A stretch of DNA of 64,000 bases from Piscicola geometra (lineage: Eukaryota; Annelida; Clitellata; Hirudinida; Piscicolidae). The notes beneath the pieces were generated by a model. The model was not told the DNA's origin and made no database searches. It saw nothing but the letters and a program-made list of their open reading frames with translations. Of this stretch, positions 55,501 through 64,000 are shown one piece after another (positions within the stretch are counted from its first letter, which is position 1; each line of letters starts with the position of its first letter). Location: positions 3,310,725-3,374,724 of the forward strand of contig OX030969.1 in the NCBI GenBank assembly GCA_943735955.1, read 5' to 3'. Made by a program: the position numbers and the translations under genes.

Positions 55501-56078
55501 TCAAAACGGAAACAAGCGTTAACGGAAACGGAGAGTAACGGACGAAATGTCAAATGGCATACTTAGAGGGCCCTCGAAGCGTCTCCAACACAGTGCGAGT
55601 GAGGATTTTTGGTAGATGTTTAAACATGTCTATATAGAAGGCTGCATAATTTAAACTTCATGGCTTTTCGGTAATCTTACTCTAAAATGTCACTCATGTT
55701 CATTAGAATATGGTCGATTAGGGACGCTGATAGTCAAAACACTTCACTAACTGTATCTGCAGGAATGGCTACTATCTTCATTTACCCAACATTTATCGTA
55801 CCATGGACATCTTGATAAATGCTCGGGTCTTTGCCACTGTTGAATCGAATATGAATCAATTAAGAAGATTTTAATTTAAGATGTTTATGAAATGGGATTT
55901 ATAATTAAAGATGTTTATCAAATAAAAGTTATAATTTGAGATGCACATCAAGTGAAAATATGTTTGTAAAAAATGGTTATTAAAACTTTTAGAACTTTGA
56001 TTGTACTTCAACGTTGAGTATTTTAATGTTCAACAACTTCATACCTATCTCATGAGAGTTCCAGAAAAAAATATAGAA
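55501..56078. other. Stretch without a recognised gene
   Basis: AT-rich; possible weak RTE remnant at 55560-55620, otherwise nothing recognisable. Confidence 0.4.
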
Positions 56079-57239
56079 TTATTTTTGATACATAATTTTA
56101 TAGTCAAATTTTCTTACAAAGAGTGTACAAGAACAGTCGTCGTGGGTAGTATAGGCAGATACCGGCGTACTTTCATTGCACAGAAGAGCTGAAAATAGCA
56201 ATATAGGTGTTTGATCATTATCAGCAACACTTCTTGAGTTGTGGAAGTTCAATCAATGAAGTATTTAATGAAGTATAAGCAAGTCACATTCGACAAGTTA
56301 CACTAACTTGGTATGCACTCCATTTTCTTAATGCCTTCTAATTCGGACAAATAGCACTTTTGGCCATTCCAACACATCACTTTTTTTTCTTTATTTTGTT
56401 GGTTTGTGTTAAACTTAAAAAAAATTCTAATTAAAACATGCATTCGAAAGCTTTTAAACGTTTAGATTATAATTTTAAATTTGAGCAGTTGAAATTAGTG
56501 ACATGCTTCCTAACACTTTGAATCTTAAAGCTAAATCTTCTAAAAGACTATTGAATTATTTAAATAGCTTAAGGTTTCTCACATCGTCTTCGCACCAGCA
56601 TTCATCTTCTTTAGCCCATCCAAAATATCTGTTCTCCACATTCTTATTGCATTCTGTTAATAATCTCATAATAATATTTGTCCAATTTATAAATTCTGAA
56701 TGTTTCAGTTAACAGCGAACTTACTATAGAGTGTCTGAAACTTTACTATTTCTGACATTAAAAATAGAATAAATAGGCGTTTTTCATCTGAATTAGTGTA
56801 AAACACCATGTATAAGACGCACCTGTTTTTTCAGTTCCAAAAAGAAAAAAAGATGAGTATCAAAAAAACGAAAAGTTAAATCGGAAGTAATCGCTAATTT
56901 ACCTTTGTCAATTTTTGAATTCACGTTATTAGAAAACTTTTGAAAGGCAAAAAAGTGCATCTTAGACATGGTGCTTTACGTAGTTTCAAGTTGGACATTA
57001 TATTTTTCGTAAACGATTAAATTACCTTAGTCTAATTGAAAATAATTATTTTAAATTGGCTTACTTTCGCAGGCATTAACCCCTTCTGAAAAATAAATTT
57101 AGTTTTGAGATCGATTGAAAATGTATAGAGACATCCAACTATTAATAAACAGTTTTTAATACTTTAACAAAGCCACGAATCTACCTTGGATGAGCAAAAT
57201 GCCCGAGAACACGATGACGAACAAAGTAAAAGTCTGCAT
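56079..57239 (-). CDS. Possible small secreted peptide, two exons, about 54 aa
   Basis: Exon 57239-57185 encodes MQTFTLFVIVFSGILLIQ, a strong signal peptide, with TATAAAAG at 57292-57285 upstream and donor CAAG/GTAGAT. An exon starting at 56188 (acceptor ATTTTCAG) joins in phase, reading LLCNESTPVSAYTTHDDCSC and on to a stop at 56079; a GTAAGA donor at 56117 offers an alternative continuation. Three cysteines are present. The signal-peptide exon is convincing, the second exon less so. The intron holds the inverted-repeat element at 56795-56985. Confidence 0.4.
56795..56985. mobile_element. MITE with 25-bp terminal inverted repeats
   Basis: TAAAACACCATGTATAAGAC / ...CTTAGACATGGTGCTTTAC ends face each other about 190 bp apart. 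A single-ended relative lies at 21398. Confidence 0.65.
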
Positions 57240-57284
57240 CTTGAAATCGCAGGAGAACTGAGTGGTTTTAGGTGAATTAATAAA

Positions 57285-57292
57285 CTTTTATA
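57285..57292 (-). promoter_or_regulatory. TATA box of possible secreted peptide gene
   Basis: TATAAAAG on the minus strand, 46 bp upstream of the start codon at 57239; the same octamer precedes the genes at 32578 and 47524. Confidence 0.5.
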
Positions 57293-57439
57293 GCTTAAAT
57301 TATTCCCTGTGCTAGAAATCCAACATTAGTTACACTCCAACCAATGACAACTCGCCAATGAGTTAACTTGCATTATAAGCCAGGTGTCAGGCAAAAAAAC
57401 ATCGATTTAAAGCATTTTCTAGCTTTTTCCCTATTTTAT

Positions 57440-57910
57440 TTTATTTTAAAAATCATTTCAAGCGCATTTCAGCACGCCTGGCCCAAACAGTGTGTGCCAA
57501 ACTGGTAATTAATCACTTTAGTTACCAATTTTAAAAAATTAACTTAATAAATGAAATAAATTTTAAAAAAATATTTTTTTACAAAAATAAATTTAATTTC
57601 CAACAAGAGGAACAATAAGTTGGAAAAATGTCTTGGCTACGGAAATGATTAAGACAGCAGTTTTCAATGTTTAATAAACATTTCAAACGCATTTCAGCAC
57701 GACTGCTTCACAACTGGCCCAACAAGTGTGTGCCAAACTGGTAATTAATCACTTTAGTTGTCAATCTAAAAATTAATTTCAATAAAAAAATTTAAGTTGT
57801 AAACTATTAGTTTAAAATATTTAATCTAATTTCCAAAAAAAGGAACAAGAAAGTTGGAAAAAGTTTTTTATACGGAAATGAATAAGGCAGCGATTTTCAA
57901 CTTTTTCATC
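57440..57910. repeat. Roughly 230-bp tandem duplication
   Basis: Two copies share GCATTTCAGCACG, CTGGCCCAA, GTGTGTGCCAAACTGGTAAT and TAATCACTTTAGTT. The rest of the block is AT-rich. Confidence 0.8.
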
Positions 57911-58990
57911 ATCTGGCCGAATGTGTCATGCTGTGGGAATTCCGCTTAATAAATTTGTACTTTTTACTTTTTATTGCAATGTAAAAACAATTATTATTAC
58001 CTTTAAATTAGAATTTCTAATTTATAGCTAATTACTTTGAAGAGATGTAAAATGTATGCCCCAGTACCAATAGAGTACGTGGATCGATATAAAGTGAGTA
58101 TCCCATATGTTCTGAAGGTTTTGATGTTTGTGAACAAAAATAGATGTTCTCTTAATGGTCAGAGATCTAATATAGATGTGTGTGTGGACATCAATAAAGG
58201 AAAAATAACACTGGTCTACAGCCATTTTAGTGTCTAAATATTTTTTGGTGCTTTTAGAGGAAGGTTGCTCAAGATGAACCAGTTCCAAAGATGGAACGAG
58301 CTTATTTACAGTTATGCGTTTGTAAAATCAACTATATTTTTAATTCATATCTATGCATCTGTCTTATGTAAACATTTATAAGTCATGTTGGTTTTATTTC
58401 TAAAAGTTGTCTCATTCAATTAGAATGCCTGAAAAACTGATTTCTAGAAGAATTGTTAAAATATAAAGAGATAACATTTTGCTTTTTTTCTCAACTCCCG
58501 AAGATAAATATTTTCAATTTTTATTAGTAATTAGATGAGGCAATACAGTTTTATTGTGTGCAAGTTGTAAAATTAAAATTGAATTATTGGCTTTTTATGA
58601 CCATACATTTGTAGCATGGCCATAGTTGCCTAAAATGGAATAAGAATAGCTGTCTAAAATGAAGTTTAGAATGAAACTGTAGAAGTTGATTAGTCTATAT
58701 TGACTATATAGAGTATATATTTTATTTAGACTTAGAGAGTATATATTTTATTTAGACTTAGAGAGTATATATTTTGTATAAACTATGGAGAGTATATTTT
58801 ATTTTATACAAATTTTTGAAAATTAATATAAACCAATTATTTATTTTATAATGATTAAAAACGTTAGTATTCATTAGATTTGAGAACTAGAAAGCCTAGA
58901 GCAAATAAAATGAATTTTCAAAAGTAAATTAAAAGCTAAATTTAATTTAGTTAAGTAAATTTGATTAAATGACAATTGACATTATAATAC
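57911..58990. other. AT-rich region without a recognised gene
   Basis: Holds a 29-bp repeat (TAGAGAGTATATATTTTATT) at 58705-58800. The 66-86 aa open frames near 58030-58290 show no recognisable motif. Confidence 0.5.
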
Positions 58991-58997
58991 AAACTGG

Positions 58998-59130
58998 TGT
59001 ATTTCTGCGGTCTGTTCTGAAACCTCATCAGCGCCTACGCCCCAACCATGACCAACCCAGATGAAGTAAAAGCAAAGTTCTATGAAGAACTTCACACTGT
59101 TGTTGCCGACGTTCCAATTACCGTAATTAA
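58998..59130 (+). mobile_element. RTE endonuclease fragment
   Basis: Encodes SAYAPTMTNPDEVKAKFYEE then LHTVVADVP, the conserved stretch before the GDFN motif in RTE endonucleases. It ends abruptly at about 59130. Confidence 0.65.
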
Positions 59131-59204
59131 AATTTTTAATTGAAAGTTAATCGCTTTTTAAAGCAATTTTTTAGCCTATTTGACCATACTATAACATATA
59201 ATGA

Positions 59205-59565
59205 TTTAATTTTTTTTCTTTAAAATGTAAAGTTAATAGAAACTATTTAAGTTTTATCAGAATTTATTAATTAAGGTAATCCACCTTTTTATAAATGAAT
59301 CCATAAATGATGAAAATCTAAATTTCACTCATATTTTTTGAGCCAGTTATTCAAGAAAACAAGTTTTTCCTACATTAGTTGGATCCCAAAAAGCTCTTTT
59401 CTTGCTAACTATGTGCCTTGACAAGCTGAATAGAAGTTAGCACAAAGCTGTAATTGCAAGAGATGTCATGTACTTTTTTGGCAGTTTCGCAAGACCCGGA
59501 CATGCTTCTTCGTGTTGTTGCCACCAAACAAGAATACAATTGAGAAGGTGAGTTCCAAAAACCTG
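59205..59565 (+). pseudogene. Inverted copy of host flank with relic terminal exon
   Basis: Matches the reverse complement of 36001-36360. The exon-like part 59485-59543 keeps the acceptor (TTTTTTGGCAG), the reading frame and the stop of the exon at 36081-36023, but no upstream cysteine exon accompanies it. Confidence 0.65.
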
Positions 59566-59852
59566 TTAACCATTAAACACCAACACGGGTCGATTCGACC
59601 CATACCATTATTCAATCGCTCACTGTGTTTTTAATTGTGAAGTTATTTTGTTGTTATTTCATGACCTTGTCTGATCTTTTATTGAAAATCTAACACACTT
59701 TTCAGAGGTGAAACATCATTTATAGTTTTAATTTTTACAGCATTTTAGAACTTTAAGTAACGTTCGCGACGAATGGGTTGAAATTAGTATTAGTATTAGT
59801 ATTAGTATTAGTCTTTATAGTGCCTTTGTCTCGACACTCTATATATTTTTCT

Positions 59853-62084
59853 TCATCTCCCCCTTTCTCTCCTCTCCCTCTGTCTCCAGATTGCTCCCAC
59901 ACTTCTCAGCACCACTTCTTCCATCCTCCGATCCTCCTCCTGGTAACCAAGGACCCCTTCCATCGGGTCCTGTTTTCCACGCTCCCTTCTCCAAACCGTC
60001 AGCCATTCTTCTCTCCACTCTCCATACAACCCACACTCCAGCAAAACGTGCCTCTCGTTCTCTTCCTCCCCACAAACACACTTCCTATCCTCCTTCTCAT
60101 ACTTCCAGCGCACAATTTCATTATTTCTTACCGTCAAGCTATCCCCCCTACACATCATCCTAACTTTCGCTCCATCTGAACCATCTACATATTTTTCCAA
60201 CTTCCTGCTTTCTGACTTCTCCTCACGGTATCTTCTAAATCTTTCACTTTCTTGTATCTTATTCCCCCATTCCTCCCTTCCTTTTTGTTGGATCCTCTTC
60301 ACCAGCTCCCTTTCCCCCATCCCTCCGACCTCTCTTTCTGAAACGCCCATCATAAAAACTCTTGCTCGTGCGCCTTTCCCTCCACGTACCATTCTGCTCA
60401 TAACCTCCACATCCAATTTTTTTCCTAAGTTGGCTACACCTCTCCACCATTTCGATTTTTTACCTATCTCCTCTACACATGCTCTACCTACTCTTCCTAC
60501 TATATCTTTCCCCTCTAATGTCCTAATCACAAAGTCTGTCATGAACTTAGCCTCTCTTTCCCAGAATGTACTCCAGGCTGTTTCACCATGTACTACGACA
60601 TTTCTTACGCTAGTCTCTACCCCCCATATCCATCTCCCAAACTTAGTCTGCAAAACCTCTAACTTCTTTCTCTCCTTACCTGACCAACCAACTGCTGCAA
60701 CCCCATACATTATCTTTCCTACAACCAAGCTTTTCCATGCCTCCCTGCCCATGATAAAACGACTTCCCGATCTTTTTGCTCCATATTTTACCATGCCGGT
60801 TAGGCTTCCAACGTTTCTCATCATTTCACCAAATTGATAAATCCCCCCTTTTTTTCCCCCTTTAAGCTTTAATCCTAAATACCTTACCTCATCACATTTT
60901 CTTATGGTCCTACCTCTAATTACCCATTCTTGACATCCTTCCATACCTGTATTACCAACCAGTTCCACAACTTTAGATTTCCCTTCATTCAGTTTCATTC
61001 CATATTCCTCTAACACCTTCAGTACATCCTCTAACACTATCTTCATATTATCTTCATTTCCCGCCGTCACTAGGATGTCGTCAGCATAAAGCATTCCTCC
61101 AAACCTCCACTCTTTCCTACTATCCTCCCTACCCATTTGATTGTGTACTTTCATCACTACCCCGGCTCGATGGTTATCCAGGACCGCTGCCACATCCCTA
61201 CTGTATAGATTGAAGAGGATTGGAGATAAAGGACAACCCTGTCTAACTCCACTTGTGCACGTAACCCATTCTGTCTCCAAGTCCCCCAACACAAATCTCA
61301 CTCTGTTATTTTCATACACCTCCCTCAACACCCTTAAAATTCTTCCACCCATTCCCATTTTCTCTAACACTTCAAACAATTTACCTCTGTTCACCCTATC
61401 ATATGCCTTTTCTAAGTCTAAGCCCGCTACCAATAGTCTTTCACCTCTTGCCTTTGCAATTTCAACAACCCGCCCTAACATATAGAGGTTATCATCCCCA
61501 CGCCTCCCTCTTCTAAACCCTCCCTGTGTTTCATTAATTATACAATTACTTTCTGCCCATCTCTCCACTCGTTCTCCCAAAATAATCATCATTAGCTTAT
61601 ATAAAATGCTGCTAATTGCTACCGGTCGATAATTCTTAATTTTCCGTCTCTCCCCTCCTTTATGAATTAGGACGACCCGACTATACCTCCAACTTTTCGG
61701 TACCTCACCTCCTTCTAATATTTTATTAAACCAATTTCTCACCTCTTCTTTTCCTCTACATTTCAACGACTTCAACAACTCCCCAGTTACCCCCTCTTCA
61801 TCCGCTGCTTTTCCTAGTTTAAGTTTTTTCAGTGCCCGTTCAAATTCATTCTTACTGATGCTTCCTTCATCCTCCATTTGGATACTTTCTTTTTCGATGT
61901 TCATCGTGGCTTCTCCCTCCGTATTTAGAAACTTTCCCCATGTGTTGAGTATGCACTCTCCCATCTCCTCTTTTCCTTTCCAAACACCACCCTCTTCATC
62001 CACCAGATCCTCTACCTCCATTAATTTTTTCCCTTTCCCCATAAACTTATTCAACTCTCTGAACATATTTCTCTTTTTTTTCAT
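59853..62084 (-). CDS. LINE ORF, reverse transcriptase part (743 aa frame)
   Basis: Continues the endonuclease ORF in another frame; the two overlap by 38 bp around an A8 homopolymer (about 62073-62080). RT motifs in order: RPVAISSILYKL, GGFRRGRRGDDNLYML, LDLEKAYDRVNR, GVRQGCPLSPILFNLYSRDV, MLYADDILVTAG (catalytic YADD) and RYLGLKLKGGKKGG. Near the C-terminus is CVCGEEENERHVLLEC, a CCHC-like motif found after the RT in Jockey/I/R1-type elements. All catalytic residues are kept, so this copy may be dead only through the single frameshift, or may use frameshifting. Confidence 0.92.
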   Translation of the reverse strand: MKKKRNMFRELNKFMGKGKKLMEVEDLVDEEGGVWKGKEEMGECILNTWGKFLNTEGEATMNIEKESIQMEDEGSISKNEFERALKKLKLGKAADEEGVTGELLKSLKCRGKEEVRNWFNKILEGGEVPKSWRYSRVVLIHKGGERRKIKNYRPVAISSILYKLMMIILGERVERWAESNCIINETQGGFRRGRRGDDNLYMLGRVVEIAKARGERLLVAGLDLEKAYDRVNRGKLFEVLEKMGMGGRILRVLREVYENNRVRFVLGDLETEWVTCTSGVRQGCPLSPILFNLYSRDVAAVLDNHRAGVVMKVHNQMGREDSRKEWRFGGMLYADDILVTAGNEDNMKIVLEDVLKVLEEYGMKLNEGKSKVVELVGNTGMEGCQEWVIRGRTIRKCDEVRYLGLKLKGGKKGGIYQFGEMMRNVGSLTGMVKYGAKRSGSRFIMGREAWKSLVVGKIMYGVAAVGWSGKERKKLEVLQTKFGRWIWGVETSVRNVVVHGETAWSTFWEREAKFMTDFVIRTLEGKDIVGRVGRACVEEIGKKSKWWRGVANLGKKLDVEVMSRMVRGGKGARARVFMMGVSEREVGGMGERELVKRIQQKGREEWGNKIQESERFRRYREEKSESRKLEKYVDGSDGAKVRMMCRGDSLTVRNNEIVRWKYEKEDRKCVCGEEENERHVLLECGLYGEWREEWLTVWRRERGKQDPMEGVLGYQEEDRRMEEVVLRSVGAIWRQRERRERGR

Positions 62085-63171
62085 TCCCTCTTCCCATGCA
62101 TTCCATTCTTCTTCTATTCCACTCTGCTATTTTCTTCGAAACCAATTCACTCGCTATCTGTTTTCGAAAGAGGTATTGTTCCCAAGCTTCTTTCGTTTTT
62201 GCTGCTCCTCTTCCGAGTTGCTTTTCTCTTCGCCTATGCTCCCTACTCCATTCTTTCCTTCTCTTCACGGTTTCTTCCACCTCCACATCCCACCAATCTA
62301 TATGATGGTGTCTTGGTTTCTCCACTTCGAATCTTCTTGTTACTCTTGTAATCAACTCTTCTATATTCTCCCCTTTGTTTTTATTTATTTCTGTTTCAAC
62401 CTCCCCACCCCAGAGTTCTAAACTCTCCTCTTTAATTATCTTTTTCTTCTTTCTTTTTCTTTGATCTTTATTCTTGTGCCACTTCATCTTTACCGCCACC
62501 ATACAATGATCACTTTCCACTACATCCCCAAGCTCACCAACCCACCCTTCTACCACTTCTTCCTTTCCTTTATCGTTTGTTAGTACCAAGTCTAACCCAA
62601 ACTCTTTCTTGCCACATTTCCAAGTGGGAATGTTCATCCCTGGCCACTCACAATTCAAGATGCTCAGCTCTTCTTCTTCGACCATTTTCTTAACCATCAA
62701 ACCGTTTGTGTTATCTACCCCATCCAATTCCATAAGATGTCCATTGAAATCCCCTCCTACCACCAGTCTATCTCCTGTCTTTTTTGCTTCCCTTGCCAAC
62801 CTAGCTATGCACGAAATTCTTCTTTTATTTGTAACCTTATCCACTCCCTCGCATCTCTGATACACCACACACACCACTAGACCTGTTTCTCCGTTCATCC
62901 TCAACACCAGCAAATCTTCTTCTTGGTATTTGTTCACTACCTCTGCTTTCAATTCCTTCTTCACTAAAAACCCCACACCACCACATTTCCCTTCTTCCAT
63001 TTTCCTCCCCACACCAAACCATTCTAAAAAGCCTTGTCCATCCACCATCTGATCTTCGTTTAGGTTTGTCTCGCATAGTCCACAGATATCTATATCATTA
63101 TTTCTTATGAATTCAACTGCTTCTCGTTGTTTCCCTATATTTCTCAGTTTCCTTGCATTCTTGAAGACCAT
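62047..63171 (-). CDS. LINE ORF, AP-like endonuclease part (374 aa frame)
   Basis: Apurinic-type endonuclease of the LINE: FIRNNDIDICGLCETNLNED (catalytic Glu region), RLVVGGDFNGHLMELD (GDFN motif), FGLDLVLTND and VVESDHCMVAVKM (SDH motif). After the domain comes a Lys/Arg-rich linker. The frame ends at 62047 just after an A8 run, where the RT frame takes over, so one frameshift separates the two parts. Confidence 0.9.
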   Translation of the reverse strand: MVFKNARKLRNIGKQREAVEFIRNNDIDICGLCETNLNEDQMVDGQGFLEWFGVGRKMEEGKCGGVGFLVKKELKAEVVNKYQEEDLLVLRMNGETGLVVCVVYQRCEGVDKVTNKRRISCIARLAREAKKTGDRLVVGGDFNGHLMELDGVDNTNGLMVKKMVEEEELSILNCEWPGMNIPTWKCGKKEFGLDLVLTNDKGKEEVVEGWVGELGDVVESDHCMVAVKMKWHKNKDQRKRKKKKIIKEESLELWGGEVETEINKNKGENIEELITRVTRRFEVEKPRHHHIDWWDVEVEETVKRRKEWSREHRRREKQLGRGAAKTKEAWEQYLFRKQIASELVSKKIAEWNRRRMECMGRGNEKKEKYVQRVE

Positions 63172-64000
63172 GAAATGAATAACACGAACTGAATAGCTGA
63201 AAAATATTAAATTTTTTTGAGAAATTTTTCACAATCACAAAATAAGCAATTAATTCATTAATAGTTAGTAAAATTATTACATAGTCAGTTTTGGTTTTGA
63301 ATGCATTTTATGCAGCACAAACGACTACCTGTCTTGGCTGATGAGTTAGAAAGTACTGGGTGATTAAGAATAATTTTCATATTGCTTTTATCATCATATT
63401 TTTTCATATAGCTCTGCTCTTAAAATTTGAAAAATGCTTCTTATTTTCAACTTTTTTTACGTTTAAATTCACTCCAAAAGTGAAAAGATTGAATGCTGAA
63501 ACGTCTGTCATATGTTGAAAAAAACTTGTTGGCTAACGAAATGTTTGTTTTCTACTAATATATGCCATACACATGATAGTAATACTGACTGGTTTTCTTT
63601 TTTCTCTGTAACTTCTTTGGGTAATACTCGAAGATTTATCCATACAGTTCTCACTAATCCAATACAGCGATTTTGCATTTCACGGAGCAATTCTAGTAAA
63701 GTAAAAAACTATTCGTAACAACTGTTAGTTAAGCATCCAGCTGTTCTATCAGGTCGATTACAGCAGCCATTCTCGAATTTTCGAATTGGCTCACTTCCGT
63801 GATCATTACCAAAAACGACTTCATTTTCAAAAAATACCTCGTTTTGGCATCACAAAGGCACCAAATTTAAAGTCGTATTTTATTGATTTAGATGGCATGT
63901 ACTTTTCTAAACTAAAACAACTTCAAAATGGTACAAACCTTTCATCCCCCTGTGAAATTAGTTTTTATTGCCACATGTCATGATCAGCGCCAAATGGAGC

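Larger units (their letters stand above)
59783..63177 (-). mobile_element. Nearly intact non-LTR retrotransposon (endonuclease + RT)
   Basis: 3.4 kb, inserted into the piggyBac-like copy B; comparison with copy A shows that 6-8 bp of target were lost or altered at the junction. The 5' end coincides with the start of the endonuclease ORF, so there is no ORF1: truncated, or naturally ORF1-less. The 3' end is an (ACTAAT)n tail at 59783-59812. A second copy is at 39998-41496. Confidence 0.92.
59566..64000 (-). mobile_element. piggyBac-like element, copy B, interrupted by a LINE
   Basis: TTAACCATTAAACACCAACA at 59566 is the terminus. The two halves (59566-59782 and 63178 to the window end) together match copy A in reverse orientation. 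On the minus strand 63690-63508 reads REMQNRCIGLVRTVW then RVLPKEVTEKKE, a piggyBac transposase-like stretch. The element runs off the right edge. Confidence 0.7.

Noticed and set aside
58028..58288. 86- and 66-residue overlapping ORFs as genes
   Set aside because: No recognisable motif, no splice context or promoter, and AT-rich composition like the flanks.

Overview
The window is nuclear DNA from an intron-rich animal. The host genes are metazoan orthologues: DRC7 (an axonemal nexin-dynein regulatory complex subunit, so a ciliated or flagellated animal), an hnRNP L-family RNA-binding protein, WDR20, FPGS and a BTB protein. They are split by short introns packed with micro- and minisatellites. 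Animal-type transposons (piggyBac-like, hAT, Merlin, RTE and other non-LTR elements, tRNA-derived SINEs) fill the rest. An invertebrate is most likely, but I cannot name the phylum. No bacterial, CRISPR or operon features are present.

Layout. Positions 1-9330 (minus strand): DRC7, running off the left edge. Positions 9331-9569: a short divergent promoter shared with hnRNP L. Positions 9570-21054 (plus): a 15-exon hnRNP L-like gene whose exon lengths sum to an uninterrupted 1075-codon frame. It lacks the usual first RRM, has a long RGG region, CA-rich tracts before three exons, and a predicted AT-AC minor-spliceosome intron. Positions 22710-28387 (plus): a 5-exon WDR20 with a ~500-residue Thr/Ser/Asn tail. 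Positions 28388-32500: AT-rich DNA with a 30-bp satellite and decayed peptide-gene copies. Positions 32578-33216: a two-exon secreted six-cysteine protein. Positions 34778-41500: piggyBac-like elements, SINEs, exons of a second cysteine-rich protein, and a 5'-truncated LINE. Positions 41814-43657: a Merlin transposase fossil and a four-exon BTB gene. Positions 44200-47460: repeats. Positions 47524-50275: an FPGS locus with both ends but no recognisable catalytic middle. Positions 50740-55100: piggyBac-like, LINE and RTE fossils. Positions 56079-57239: a possible third small secreted protein. Positions 59205-64000: an inverted copy of the 34.8-36.4 kb block, carrying a LINE of 3.4 kb.

The host genes do not form one pathway. 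Common themes are repeat expansion inside introns (and, for WDR20 and hnRNP L, inside coding exons) and several small secreted cysteine-rich proteins. Exon boundaries were placed by hand from GT/AG (or AT/AC) sites plus phase matching. Family assignments come from remembered conserved motifs, not from a search.
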